49,951 nucleotides of DNA, taken from positions 1 through 49,951 of the forward strand of contig JACRDG010000116.1 of the NCBI GenBank assembly GCA_016218715.1, written 5' to 3'. This DNA comes from Desulfomonile tiedjei (GTDB lineage: Bacteria > Desulfobacterota > Desulfomonilia > Desulfomonilales > Desulfomonilaceae). Below are positions 1 to 8,874 of the stretch, one piece after another (within the stretch, counting starts at the first letter, position 1; each line of letters starts with the position of its first letter). The notes beneath the pieces were generated by a model. The model saw only the letters and a program-made list of their open reading frames with translations, searched no databases and was not told where the DNA came from. The position numbers were made by a program, and so were the translations under genes.

Positions 1-2
1 AA

Positions 3-827
3 TACAGCGCCTTCGCTGTGGAGGCTATCCGAGAGGGCATACGGGACCATGAAGTGGACCCTGAAGTGGAGGTTATCCTCGTTCTGGAGATGATTTTCGG
101 CGCGATCGACAGCATTGTTTTGCGATGGCTCTTCTTCGGCGATCCCTATGATCCCAATGAGGCAGCGGATGCTCTGTGCTCGCTGGTAAAAGCAGCGATA
201 TGGAGTTGCGAACAACAGCCGGTTGGATACGAAAATGGCGATGAGCCAACCCGAGGAGAGCTCAGGCGGCGTACTATAGTGGAAGTCGCCTCGGAAGTAT
301 TCGGCAAGAAAGGTTACGGCGGTGCCACCATCTCCGAAATTGCAGGAAAAGCAGGCATAGCCGAAGCTTCCATTTATCAATACTTCAAGAGCAAAGAACA
401 ACTTCTGCTCTCAGTGCTGGGCACCTGGTTCATCGAATTGGCTGACGAGTCGGAACGCGTTTTCTCGGGCGCGTTGAATCCATACGAACAACTCTTATAT
501 TTGCTGAGGAGGTGGGCGCTGGATTTTCAGATCCGAGAATCGGAGACCCGAGTTTTAATACTTGAGCTGTACAGAAATCCCAAGTTTTATGAATCTCAGG
601 AATATCGGAATACCAGGCGCTTCTTGGAGTTGATAAGATCCATCGTCGAGGCCGGGCAGCAGAGTGGCCATTTCCGCAAGGATTTCGAGATCAGCTATTA
701 TCTGCATCTCGTCCAAGGGGCCTTCGAGCATGAGGCACTTGCCCGCATGATGCTCTCCAAGAAACAACCCACCGTAGCGAGATCGGAACAGATGATCAAC
801 CTTTTGCTCCGGGCTATCAAGGCGTGA
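3..827 (+). CDS. TetR/AcrR regulator with two fused TetR units (5' end outside window)
   Basis: The reading frame is open to the left edge, so the gene is truncated by the window; an in-frame GTG at 18 is unlikely to be the true start. The first ~70 visible residues look like the C-terminal ligand-binding half of a TetR protein (helix with IFGAIDSIVLRW). They are followed by a complete second TetR unit: helix-turn-helix at about 255-413 (ATISEIAGKAGIAEASIYQYFKSK) and an all-helical ligand domain ending LLRAIKA. Known TetR proteins are ~200 residues with one DNA-binding domain acting as dimers, so a tandem fusion is unusual. It may recognise acyl-CoA-like or hydrophobic ligands as related regulators do, but the ligand is not visible. 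A palindrome at 942-953 downstream is a possible operator. Confidence 0.85.
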   Translation, partial: YSAFAVEAIREGIRDHEVDPEVEVILVLEMIFGAIDSIVLRWLFFGDPYDPNEAADALCSLVKAAIWSCEQQPVGYENGDEPTRGELRRRTIVEVASEVFGKKGYGGATISEIAGKAGIAEASIYQYFKSKEQLLLSVLGTWFIELADESERVFSGALNPYEQLLYLLRRWALDFQIRESETRVLILELYRNPKFYESQEYRNTRRFLELIRSIVEAGQQSGHFRKDFEISYYLHLVQGAFEHEALARMMLSKKQPTVARSEQMINLLLRAIKA

Positions 828-925
828 TCGTGCCGGTTGCAAAGTTCGGGGGTTTTCGTGCATGGGATTCGGTCTGACTTGAGGGCCCCGATTCACCGAT
901 CTCGGGTTACGCTAAATTTCTTTAA

Positions 926-960
926 GGCGTTACAATATCCGCCAATTAATTGGGCGTTAC
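926..960. promoter_or_regulatory. palindrome flanked by direct repeats, possible operator
   Basis: A perfect 12-bp palindrome, CCAATTAATTGG, lies at 942-953. The octamer GGCGTTAC occurs on both sides, at 926-933 and 953-960. It sits in the 237-bp gap between the TetR gene and the VOC gene. Binding by the TetR protein is inference only. Confidence 0.35.
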
Positions 961-1064
961 GACGGCGTCCGGCCAGGCGGTGAATTGTATTGCTGAAATC
1001 AATCATGGTCGACCGGCGCTTTGCAACTGCGAGTGGACGCTATCTAAGAATGGAAGGGCGTGAA

Positions 1065-1505
1065 ATGAAGGTGAACAAAGTTGACCACATCTGCATCGCG
1101 GTGATGAACCTCGACGAGGCTCGTGAGAAATGGGAACCGCTGCTGGGAAAAAGCGGCCCTGATGAGGTATATGTCGACGCATCGGAAAAGATCCGGGTCT
1201 CCCGGTACTGGATCGGTGAGATCGGCTTCGAGCTGATGGAATCCACGGAGCCTGACGGCGATGTCGCAAAGTTCATCGAGAAGCGCGGCGAAGGCGTGAT
1301 GCTCATCAGTTTCAACGTGGACAGCACCCGGGAAGCCATAACTGAGTTGGAGGCCAAGGGATATCCCTTCATCCCTGACGCACGGGGTGAGAAAGCCCGG
1401 CCGTTCCGCGAGTGTGAGTTCGCTTTCATCCGCCCGAAGAAGCTCAACGGCGTCCTGACGGAATTGATCGATTACAGATGGGACGACCTGAAGAAACAGC
1501 CGTGA
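1065..1505 (+). CDS. VOC-superfamily protein, methylmalonyl-CoA epimerase-like
   Basis: A 146-residue protein starting at ATG 1065, preceded by GGAAGGG six bases upstream; in-frame codons further upstream lack such a site. The fold is that of the vicinal oxygen chelate family: an N-terminal module opening KVDHICIAV (metal-ligand His at residue 7), an acidic GFELMES strand, and a second module ending LTELIDY (likely ligand Glu). Methylmalonyl-CoA epimerases carry a second His in the strand G-x-G-x-H-H; here the equivalent stretch reads GEGVMLISF, so that ligand is missing. It may be a degenerate epimerase or a different VOC enzyme or binding protein. It lies downstream of the TetR gene on the same strand and may be under its control. 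Confidence 0.75.
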   Translation: MKVNKVDHICIAVMNLDEAREKWEPLLGKSGPDEVYVDASEKIRVSRYWIGEIGFELMESTEPDGDVAKFIEKRGEGVMLISFNVDSTREAITELEAKGYPFIPDARGEKARPFRECEFAFIRPKKLNGVLTELIDYRWDDLKKQP

Positions 1506-1776
1506 TCCCGCGTTGCACACCGGCGTCAAGAGGCGCTGTGTAGCCTATGAGGCCGTTACGAGCGCTACGGCGATTGCTGAAGGCCGGTCGCATTCCGAAA
1601 CCAGGTCGATCGCGCGACGGGGCGCAGGCGGCCCACCCCCCAAGTTCAGGTGGTCGCTCCACGCCCGCAGCGCTACTTTACCGGCTTGAAATCTGCTTTC
1701 GGGATGCACGTGTTCGCTCGTTCAAATCCGAGTGACGCGAACACAGGGCCACATGTGCTCCCCACAGAGCATCAGG

Positions 1777-3027
1777 TCAATACTTTGCCTTTATAGAGGC
1801 CAGCGATTCATCGATTGCGTTCAAAGTCAGTTCCAGGTCCTTTTCAGTATGCCGAAAGCTGATATAAGCGTGATGGAAGGGTGAAAAGAAGAATCCCCTG
1901 CGGATCAGCTGGGTGTAAAAATCCTCACGTTTGCCTTTGTACGCTCCCGTTTCATCCTTCTTGAAGGTAACGTAGAACATGGGGGCCACTCCCGTCAGTT
2001 CAGCTCCTACATCATGTTTGTCAATTGCTGCCTGAATGCTTTTCAAAAACCTCTCGCCCTTTTCCCAGATATTGTCGAGCACATTGTCCCGCTCAAGGAT
2101 CTCTATGGTCTTCAGCGCGGCAATGAAAGCATCGCTGTTTGGGAAAAAGGTTGAGGAAATAAACAGCTTGTGGCCGGCAACCATCATGACATCCTTCTTC
2201 CCGGTCACGACGGAGATGGGATATCCGTTGGCGAGCGCTTTTCCAAGAACGGTCAGGTCCGGGGTAACGCCGTAGAGTTTCTGAGCACCGCCCATTGAAA
2301 GCCTGAAACCGGTACGGATCTCGTCGTAGATCAGCACCGCACCATACTTGTCAGCAAGCTTTTTTACGCCTTCGAGAAACCCGGGTTTGGGGATCTGCAT
2401 TTTCTGATGGTTGGGATGACCGAAGGGAGTCATGATAATGGCCGCGGTATCGTCCCCATGGGTTGCCATCAGGTCTTCCAGTTGGCCAAGGTTATTGTAT
2501 TGAAATTCAAAGACATCCTCGTATAGTTTTGGCGGAACGCCTCCCTTCATTTCAACACACCAGTCGTGCCAGCCATGGTACCCGCAGCGTATCACCTTGA
2601 GCTTATTCGTATATGCTCTGGCGATACGTATACTTGCAGTGGTGGCATCGGAGCCTGTTTTCAAGAAGATGCTCAGCTCGGAGCAGGGCACAAGTTCAGT
2701 CAGCTTTTTGGCCAGGAGGTTCTGGTACTTTTGTGTCAGGGTGAAACAGAAACCTTTCTCGCTTATCTGCCTGTAAACCGCTTCATCCACCTCTTCTTCA
2801 CGGTAACCCAGGATGATTGGGCCGTAACCGCAGAGAAAATCGATAAACTCATTGCCGTCAACATCGGTCAGGCGGCAGCCTTTACCGGTTTCAAGAAATA
2901 TGGGATATTCTCCGTCGATAAAATCGGTCGGCTTTCTGGCACCCAGAACGCCTCCCGGTATCAACCCGGTTGCCTCTTCAAACAGTTGTCGGCTTTTGGC
3001 GATGTTCAGTTTTGGTATCTCTCTCAT
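1777..3027 (-). CDS. class III PLP aminotransferase, glutamate-1-semialdehyde aminomutase type
   Basis: A 416-residue protein. The start at 3027 is chosen because AGGAG lies seven bases upstream and the family N-terminus (about 20 residues, then IPGGV) begins there. The fold-type I features are present: phosphate-binding region GSDATTASIRIARAY (~125-139), YHGWHD (~150-155), the Asp that holds the pyridine nitrogen in IYDEIRTGF (D235), and the PLP lysine in LGKALANG (K263). The sequence is closest in style to HemL-like aminomutases but deviates from HemL motifs, so a true role in tetrapyrrole synthesis is doubtful. It is the second gene of a two-gene operon, 20 bp after an NAD(P)-dependent oxidoreductase. 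The pair probably acts on one amino or keto acid pathway, which I cannot name. Confidence 0.85.
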   Translation of the reverse strand: MREIPKLNIAKSRQLFEEATGLIPGGVLGARKPTDFIDGEYPIFLETGKGCRLTDVDGNEFIDFLCGYGPIILGYREEEVDEAVYRQISEKGFCFTLTQKYQNLLAKKLTELVPCSELSIFLKTGSDATTASIRIARAYTNKLKVIRCGYHGWHDWCVEMKGGVPPKLYEDVFEFQYNNLGQLEDLMATHGDDTAAIIMTPFGHPNHQKMQIPKPGFLEGVKKLADKYGAVLIYDEIRTGFRLSMGGAQKLYGVTPDLTVLGKALANGYPISVVTGKKDVMMVAGHKLFISSTFFPNSDAFIAALKTIEILERDNVLDNIWEKGERFLKSIQAAIDKHDVGAELTGVAPMFYVTFKKDETGAYKGKREDFYTQLIRRGFFFSPFHHAYISFRHTEKDLELTLNAIDESLASIKAKY

Positions 3028-3047
3028 GGAACGTCTCCTGTCCTGCC

Positions 3048-4190
3048 CTAAACCTCCAGCATGGATGAAATCTTCTCCGACTGATGGATCCTTGCGCCTC
3101 TCTTCAAGAATGCCGTGAGGAATTTGCTCGGATCGATGCACCCTTCAGGGGCCACCACACCTTTTTCGGTCACATCACCTGCGTCCATCATGAGCGCGGC
3201 AATGGATGCGGGTAGTCCTGTCCCGGGAGCCATCCTTCCTACCATGTCGGCTGTGTAGGTTATCTTTTTGCCTGCTCTCTCCCCTATGACAATGACCTTA
3301 AGACCCGAAGCCTGGGGACCGTTATCCCGTCCCGCGGGAATGGTCTCCCAAAGCTTAAGCGCAAGGTCGTACGGTCTTATCCTAGTCTCTTTGATATCAA
3401 GGGGTTCTGTGCCCAAGAAGCCGGTATCTTTCTGCTGTTTTATCAGTTCATCCACCCACAGAGGTATGAGTGCGCCTTTGATCACTACATTCCGAACCCC
3501 TTTGATGTACTTGGGGATGGTCAGAGGCTGCGGATGGCCCACGTAGCGGACATGGCAGGTGCCAAGCGGTTCCAGGAACTCTTCCGCCACTTCTTCGGTC
3601 CCGCCTTCCACAAGGACCAGTTCACCATTCAGATATTGCGGGATCTTCCCTAGGGTCATATGAAGGCTGTGGTCCCAGGCAGCTCCGGCAAGTTCGGCAA
3701 TGCTGACCACCCAATACAGGTAGATCTCGTCCACACGGTCCAGATGGTCGGCATACCATTTAACCAGAACGTTGTTGGTTCCAGGGTCGGAGCCCATGCC
3801 GGTAAGGACAGTGATGCCCGCTTCTCGGGCCATTTTATCTATCTCCGAGTTGAAAATGATCTCGGTTCCTTCATAGTCATCACAGATATCAATATAGTTT
3901 ACCTTTGCGTCAACAGCCGCTCTGGCTACAGGCACGGCAGTTTTGTAAAACGGGCCTGCACAGTTAATCACCACATCAATTCCCTTGAATCTACTCACCA
4001 TGCTGTCATGATGATTTACATCCATCTCGATCAGTGTTGCTTTTTCACTGGCACGTAATTTCGGCGCCAATCTTTCCGGGTCCGGGTATAAATCAGCCAG
4101 GACAACCGCTGTGACCTGTTCTTGTTTTATCAGGTCCCGGGCAACGCCTTGCCCCATACCACCGGCTCCGCCCAATACCAATGCACGCAT
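3048..4190 (-). CDS. saccharopine dehydrogenase-like NAD(P)-binding oxidoreductase
   Basis: A 380-residue protein starting ATG at 4190 behind a strong GAGGAGGG site. It opens with a Rossmann dinucleotide fold, MRALVLGGAGGMGQG (glycines at residues 7-13), then VINCAGPF and VNYIDICDDYEGT, which are typical of the saccharopine dehydrogenase/carboxynorspermidine synthase family. Members interconvert an amino acid plus an aldehyde or keto acid with a secondary amine using NAD(P)H. True saccharopine reductases are somewhat longer. It is the first gene of an operon with the aminotransferase at 1777-3027. The substrate is unknown; a shared route handling an amino aldehyde or diamine is an inference from the pairing. 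Confidence 0.85.
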   Translation of the reverse strand: MRALVLGGAGGMGQGVARDLIKQEQVTAVVLADLYPDPERLAPKLRASEKATLIEMDVNHHDSMVSRFKGIDVVINCAGPFYKTAVPVARAAVDAKVNYIDICDDYEGTEIIFNSEIDKMAREAGITVLTGMGSDPGTNNVLVKWYADHLDRVDEIYLYWVVSIAELAGAAWDHSLHMTLGKIPQYLNGELVLVEGGTEEVAEEFLEPLGTCHVRYVGHPQPLTIPKYIKGVRNVVIKGALIPLWVDELIKQQKDTGFLGTEPLDIKETRIRPYDLALKLWETIPAGRDNGPQASGLKVIVIGERAGKKITYTADMVGRMAPGTGLPASIAALMMDAGDVTEKGVVAPEGCIDPSKFLTAFLKRGARIHQSEKISSMLEV

Positions 4191-5296
4191 ATTCCATCCC
4201 TCCTCAGGATTCGGGAATTATTCCGCGACCGACCGTTTTGATCACCTGCGGTCCCGTGATTAACCATCCGGGGGTCTCCGGCACTCCGAAGCGCCATCGA
4301 CCCGTCCCGTGAAACGGACCGATGACGGGAATTGGCGCATCGGCCCCAGATTATCGGCTCTTTTGATCTTTCCGAGCATACTCCACTCTGCTCCCCCCTG
4401 TCAACCGTGGGAATGACCGGTGCGCCTCACCCAAACACGGTCCGTGAGCGAGGGAGGGGGCTGGGCGTGTGTGGTCCGAGAGCATCCACACTAGCGCAGT
4501 TCGATCTGGCATCCTCGTAGAGGCAGAGGCTCATTGGGATCGATGCAGATTGGGATCGTTCTGTAGGGGCAACGCATCGAAGCCCGGACAGGCCACGCGA
4601 AGGCTGACATGTCATGATTACAGGATGTTATGGCCGGTGGCAAAACTCTTTTTGGGCAATGACCGCGCGATATTGCTGTCGATGTAGGGGATTGTTTGAG
4701 AGTATTTTCTTGCAAAGCCATACGGACACTTCCTCACGAGCCGAGATCACGCTCCTTGTAAGGCGTTTGAAGAGATCCGAGACCCTGGAAGGCCGCGGAC
4801 TCGGTTGAGGCGACTGAACCAGAGGGCGATCGCCCGCTCGCGCATCAGCGAACGGAATTTAGGCAAGCTAATCGACAGGACGATCGAAGCTGGGATCGGA
4901 ACATGAGGGGATATGTTGTCGCGAAAACCTTCAGCCGAATCACCGACTGCTAGAGGGTTCTGGCGATATACAGGAATCATATCAACATGTTAGTGGCCTG
5001 TTTCCAGTTGGCCTGTTTCATGAAACCCCTGACGAAATCTCTATCGGGTTTTGCAACCGGTTGAGGTGAAGATTTTTGCTTGCAAAAGACTGATATCCGT
5101 GATATGTGGCTATTATTACTGTATGTAAGAAGCGACGAGGGGGCTATTCCTTCAAGCCATTGGCCCTGCAATGGCGCAAGAAGGGTTGCCTGGCCCCAGC
5201 GCGCAGTAGGACCCGTAACGTTCGTGGTTAATCTCGGGCGCGATGGCCGCACTTGGCTGTTCGCTTCGCCCGAATGATATTGGGAGGGGGTCGACT
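4191..5296. other. 1.1-kb gene-poor gap
   Basis: I find no convincing gene here. Open frames on both strands are short, lack ribosome-binding sites and resemble no family I know. An interrupted palindrome CGGGAATTATTCCG lies near 4211-4224, close to the start of the saccharopine-like gene, and a perfect palindrome GTTTCATGAAAC lies near 5017-5028. The gap could hold the promoter of the outer-membrane protein gene or decayed mobile DNA. Confidence 0.5.
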
Positions 5297-7132
5297 ATGG
5301 ATTGGAAGACATGGAAATGGGTTGTTCCGGGGCTGTGCCTGGTCCTGATTCTTCTGGGCAGTCCGGCAGGTGCATGGGAGTTTACCGTTCGCGGCACGGC
5401 TCAGTGGGATTACAAGTATTACTCACAAATGGGGAGGGCCGGGTTTTTCGGTCCTTTCGATGTGGATGCAACGGCCCCGGAGTTGGGAATTTTCAACTTC
5501 GCGTCCTTGAATGCCTGGCTGGGAAGTGAGCTCGCCGAAGGGTTCCGGCTGGCCACAGTGGCAACGGGGTCCGACGCTTCCGTTTCTACTCAACACATGG
5601 ATCTCTATCCCGAGTTTCGGGTGAATGAGGCCATCAGAGTGAGAGGCAAGTATCATATCGGGGCGTGGAACGACGATGTCCAGGAGTTGCTGGACCCCTT
5701 GAGACTTGGGGATATCGGGATCGGACGACTGGAATACTCTCGCTATCGCAACAGTTCCTATCCGGGAGTTCGCACATCTTTCTCGCCTGGGTACTGGGAT
5801 TTACTTTGGGTGACGGCAAGAATGCCCATCGGAACTCTCGGTTTCGGCAAGCGCCCCTGGAGCTTCGGGTGCGGCCTCATGTTCAACGGTGCTGAGAACA
5901 CGTCAATCGAATCGCTTAATCTGGATGTACCGTACGGGCCGTTCCGGTTGGGTGGATTCGTGTATCCCTGGCGCCAGAGCCCTCTTGCTCAGAACTATGG
6001 ATCGACGTACCTGGACCAAACGGATAAGAACGATGCGGCTTCAGTCTGGGTGGGGGCGTACGCCGTCTATGAGGCAGGCTCATTCTCGATTGGGATCATG
6101 AACCAGTATGTGCAGGCTCACGCCGGTGCAGAGTCTCAGTGGATTGAACCTTTTAGGCAAGTTTACATCGGCGCGGATTTGGTCAGGCACAACGGATCGG
6201 CGTATGTGAAATTCAACAACGGGCGATTCTTCTTCAACGCGGAAGTTGCTTGGTATGACGAGACTATCAGGCGTCGCTCGAATGAACTGGGGTTAGACTA
6301 CCTGGCGCTGTTTGGCGTTGGTGGCAACGGCAGCTTTTTTGCACCGCAATACACAGAGCATTGGCGCTATATGGCAGAGCTGGGGGTTTTCGCGGGACCG
6401 GCGAAGTTGAGTGTGCTTCTCGCGATGATCCCGGGACCGGATCGGCGGAACGGTGTCCTCATCGACCGGCAGCCGGCGTTGCTCACGACGAACAGGATAT
6501 TCTTCGAGTTCAACAAGGAACTGACCAGCACGGGGGTTTTCCGGCCCTACAGTCTGCTCATGTCTACAAACTACGGCGGCGGACTTAATTCCATCAGCAA
6601 GGCCCGCGAAGGTCACATGAATGATGCCAACGTGATAGCTGGCAGACTCGACTATGCGGTGGCCGCAAACTTCAATTCCTTCGTCAGCGTGTTCTGGGCA
6701 GAGCGCCAATCGAAGGGTTATGGCTGGGGCCTCATCAGGCCCATTCCCGTGTTGGGCATCCTCTACACCCCTCCCGCCGGTCCTGGTGGTTTCGGTCTTG
6801 TCCAGCCTCCTATCAATGCGCTCAACACCTTTATACAAGCTCTTATTGGCGGGGCACTTCCAGCGGTCAACGCAGCACCTGCCATACCTGACAGCTCATT
6901 GGGTCTCGAGATTGACGCGGGATTCGACTGGCAACTTCTCGATGGATACACCCTCAGTACTAATTTCGGGGTATGGTGGCCTGGGAAATGGTTCAGCTAC
7001 GCATGCGTGGACAAGTCTAATCCAGGCGGATGGTTCATTGCCACTCCTGGTAACAATTGGGGCATTGTGAATCCCAACCGGTCAATAGATCCGATCTTTG
7101 GAGCTGAAATTTCAATCAAGACCTACTTCTGA
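5297..7132 (+). CDS. outer-membrane beta-barrel protein of unknown specificity
   Basis: A 611-residue protein. The start ATG 5297 is supported by GGGAGGGGG six bases upstream and by a signal peptide directly after it (WKTWKWVV, hydrophobic core LCLVLILLG, likely cleavage after SPAGA). The mature part alternates polar and aromatic residues with frequent Tyr, Trp and Gly, as expected for transmembrane beta strands, and ends in IKTYF; a terminal Phe is the usual barrel-assembly signal. The opening EFTVRGTAQWDYKYYSQMG is typical of large barrel proteins seen in sulfate reducers and syntrophs. I do not recognise a porin subfamily. It is monocistronic, with a terminator at 7160-7191. Confidence 0.8.
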   Translation: MDWKTWKWVVPGLCLVLILLGSPAGAWEFTVRGTAQWDYKYYSQMGRAGFFGPFDVDATAPELGIFNFASLNAWLGSELAEGFRLATVATGSDASVSTQHMDLYPEFRVNEAIRVRGKYHIGAWNDDVQELLDPLRLGDIGIGRLEYSRYRNSSYPGVRTSFSPGYWDLLWVTARMPIGTLGFGKRPWSFGCGLMFNGAENTSIESLNLDVPYGPFRLGGFVYPWRQSPLAQNYGSTYLDQTDKNDAASVWVGAYAVYEAGSFSIGIMNQYVQAHAGAESQWIEPFRQVYIGADLVRHNGSAYVKFNNGRFFFNAEVAWYDETIRRRSNELGLDYLALFGVGGNGSFFAPQYTEHWRYMAELGVFAGPAKLSVLLAMIPGPDRRNGVLIDRQPALLTTNRIFFEFNKELTSTGVFRPYSLLMSTNYGGGLNSISKAREGHMNDANVIAGRLDYAVAANFNSFVSVFWAERQSKGYGWGLIRPIPVLGILYTPPAGPGGFGLVQPPINALNTFIQALIGGALPAVNAAPAIPDSSLGLEIDAGFDWQLLDGYTLSTNFGVWWPGKWFSYACVDKSNPGGWFIATPGNNWGIVNPNRSIDPIFGAEISIKTYF

Positions 7133-7159
7133 GCCGCGAGGCTCTTATTCCGCTCGAGT

Positions 7160-7191
7160 GAGAAAGGGGGGTTTTCCCTCCTTTCTCTTTT
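7160..7191 (+). terminator. rho-independent terminator
   Basis: A 12-bp stem (7160-7171 pairing with 7176-7187, one G-U wobble) closes a TTTT loop and is followed by a run of T at 7188-7191. It lies 27 bp after the barrel-protein stop codon. Confidence 0.85.
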
Positions 7192-7251
7192 CCGAATCGG
7201 GTGAATTCCTGGACACCACACTAGCTTGAGTTCTTGGCAGGCAAATCGGTA

Positions 7252-7848
7252 TTACACAATTCGTTTGGGAACGAACGCCGGAACCTGTTCCTTGTAGTGC
7301 GCGTATTCCGGCCCGAACTGAGCGAGGAGCTTCTGTTCTTCTATTCGGGCGCCTACGAAGAGGTAAAGGGATAGAACCACATTGATCACGAGCCCCGTGT
7401 CGGTGAGATCTCTGCTCCACAGGAGGAGAAGGCCGGCCAGGAATTGTGGATGGCGTATTCTTCCGTAAATGCCTCGTGTTATGAGCTTCCGGGACGTGAC
7501 CGCTCCTTTGCGGCCTATCCCCAATGCCGTGAGCCCCAGAAAATCCAGGATTCCAATAGAACTGAAAGATAGGTACGCAGCTGCCAAGGCAACGACCACT
7601 ACGGTAAGCCGAATGGCCGCGAGCTCGCCGGACCAGCTCCACAGGGGTATCGAGGCCTCATTGGGAGTGAGCCACCACACCAACGACAAACTGGCCGCGG
7701 CAAACACGGAATATGCCAGACGGTAATAGGGCTTGAAGCGCGTCCTCAGGAGCCCGGTTTTTCGAACGATTGGCTCCGAGGCCAGCAAGGAATGGACCAG
7801 ACACCAGAGGGTCCACAGGAGAGCTGTTATGATTAGTCTGAAAGCCAT
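7252..7848 (-). CDS. NnrU / isoprenylcysteine methyltransferase-like integral membrane protein
   Basis: A ~198-residue protein with about five hydrophobic segments. Near the C-terminus are the signature TRGIYGRIRHPQFLAGLL and, after another helix, EEQKLLAQFGPEYAHYKEQVPAFVPK, which match the PEMT/ICMT methyltransferase fold shared by NnrU and phospholipid methyltransferases. Known members transfer a methyl group from SAM to lipid or prenyl-cysteine substrates; the substrate here is unknown. The start at 7848 begins at the first membrane helix; a TTG ten codons upstream (7878) has a better GGAGGG site and may be the real start. It is monocistronic and convergent with the barrel-protein gene. 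Confidence 0.75.
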   Translation of the reverse strand: MAFRLIITALLWTLWCLVHSLLASEPIVRKTGLLRTRFKPYYRLAYSVFAAASLSLVWWLTPNEASIPLWSWSGELAAIRLTVVVVALAAAYLSFSSIGILDFLGLTALGIGRKGAVTSRKLITRGIYGRIRHPQFLAGLLLLWSRDLTDTGLVINVVLSLYLFVGARIEEQKLLAQFGPEYAHYKEQVPAFVPKRIV

Positions 7849-8022
7849 TTCACCGGGACCTTCTTCTGAAGGAATCAACCACCGGCCCTCCGAGCATCAT
7901 GGCCCGGCCGACGCCACTTCATCACGGAGGCTTGTGGCATGTCAAGGTCAGGGCCTGAGCTTCACCTCTCCGGCAGTGATCTGCGTGTTGTCCCCTCTTG
8001 GAAGGCTCCCCGCCTCATTTGC

Positions 8023-8051
8023 TTGCGGGCCGCGCCCTCGCGTGTTAGCAT
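8023..8051 (+). promoter_or_regulatory. possible sigma-70 promoter for the ABC importer operon
   Basis: TTGCGG at 8023-8028 and TAGCAT at 8046-8051 are separated by 17 bp, ahead of the ATPase gene at 8109. The match is moderate and was found by eye. Confidence 0.3.
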
Positions 8052-8108
8052 GATCGCCAGCTTCGGGAGATCTAGGGGGCATCACATGTCAATTGCCCGG
8101 GATGACAC

Positions 8109-8843
8109 ATGATTCGGTTTGAAGGTGTCCACAAGTGGTTCGGAAATCTCCATGTCCTGAACACCATCAACCTCCACGTGCGGCAAGGGGAAGTGGTGGT
8201 GATCTGCGGTCCGTCCGGTTCGGGCAAATCTACGCTTATCCGTACAATAAACCGGCTCGAACCCATCGATAAGGGGAAACTCATCGTAGACGGAATGCAT
8301 GTGTCCGATCAGAAAACGGACATTAACAGACTGCGCACCGAAATCGGCTTCGTTTTTCAACAATTCAACCTCTATCCACATCTGACCGTTCTCCGCAACA
8401 TCACCCTGGCCCCCATAAAGGTGCGTAAGGTTGGTAAGAAAGAAGCACAGGAGCAGGCCATGGCCCTTCTGGAACGGGTTGGGCTGTCTGAGAAAAGGGA
8501 TGCTTACCCATCGCAGCTATCGGGAGGAGAACAGCAACGGGTCGCCATCGCTCGAAGTCTGGCGATGAAGCCGCGAATCATGCTGTTCGATGAGCCTACG
8601 TCCGCCCTGGACCCGGAAATGATAGGCGAGGTGCTGGCGGTTATGAAAGACCTTGCCGAGTCAGGGATGACGATGTGTGTGGTCACTCATGAAATGGGGT
8701 TTGCCCGCGAGGTTGCGGACCGTATCGTCTTTATGGATCACGGCGTGATACTGGAGGAACGCGAGCCGGCAGCGTTCTTCACGTCTCCGCAACACGCGAG
8801 GGCACAGCAGTTTCTCAAACAGATCCTATCGCCGATGCACTGA
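8109..8843 (+). CDS. glnQ: polar amino acid ABC transporter, ATP-binding protein
   Basis: A 244-residue ATPase of the GlnQ/HisP/AapP family, which powers uptake of polar amino acids such as glutamine, glutamate or histidine. Walker [10 protein letters not shown] (34-42), Q-loop [10 protein letters not shown], signature LSGGEQQR (137-144), Walker [10 protein letters not shown] and the switch histidine in VVTHEMGFA are all present. It is the first gene of a four-gene importer cassette: binding protein 31 bp downstream, then two permeases. The symbol denotes family, not a proven substrate. Confidence 0.95.
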   Translation: MIRFEGVHKWFGNLHVLNTINLHVRQGEVVVICGPSGSGKSTLIRTINRLEPIDKGKLIVDGMHVSDQKTDINRLRTEIGFVFQQFNLYPHLTVLRNITLAPIKVRKVGKKEAQEQAMALLERVGLSEKRDAYPSQLSGGEQQRVAIARSLAMKPRIMLFDEPTSALDPEMIGEVLAVMKDLAESGMTMCVVTHEMGFAREVADRIVFMDHGVILEEREPAAFFTSPQHARAQQFLKQILSPMH

Positions 8844-8874
8844 CGGCCTGACAGGCCGCAAGGGAGTGAAGAGA

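Noticed and set aside
1705-1735. T-arm-like sequence (GTTCAAATCC) suggesting a tRNA or att remnant
   Set aside because: No matching acceptor stem, D-arm or anticodon arm is found upstream; it is a chance match.
5047-5058. GGTTTTGCAACC shared (inverted) with the IS end at 49820-49831
   Set aside because: A 12-base match is expected by chance many times in 50 kb, and flanking sequence does not match.
4747-5252. Minus-strand frames in the gap before the barrel-protein gene
   Set aside because: No start signals or family resemblance; composition is irregular.
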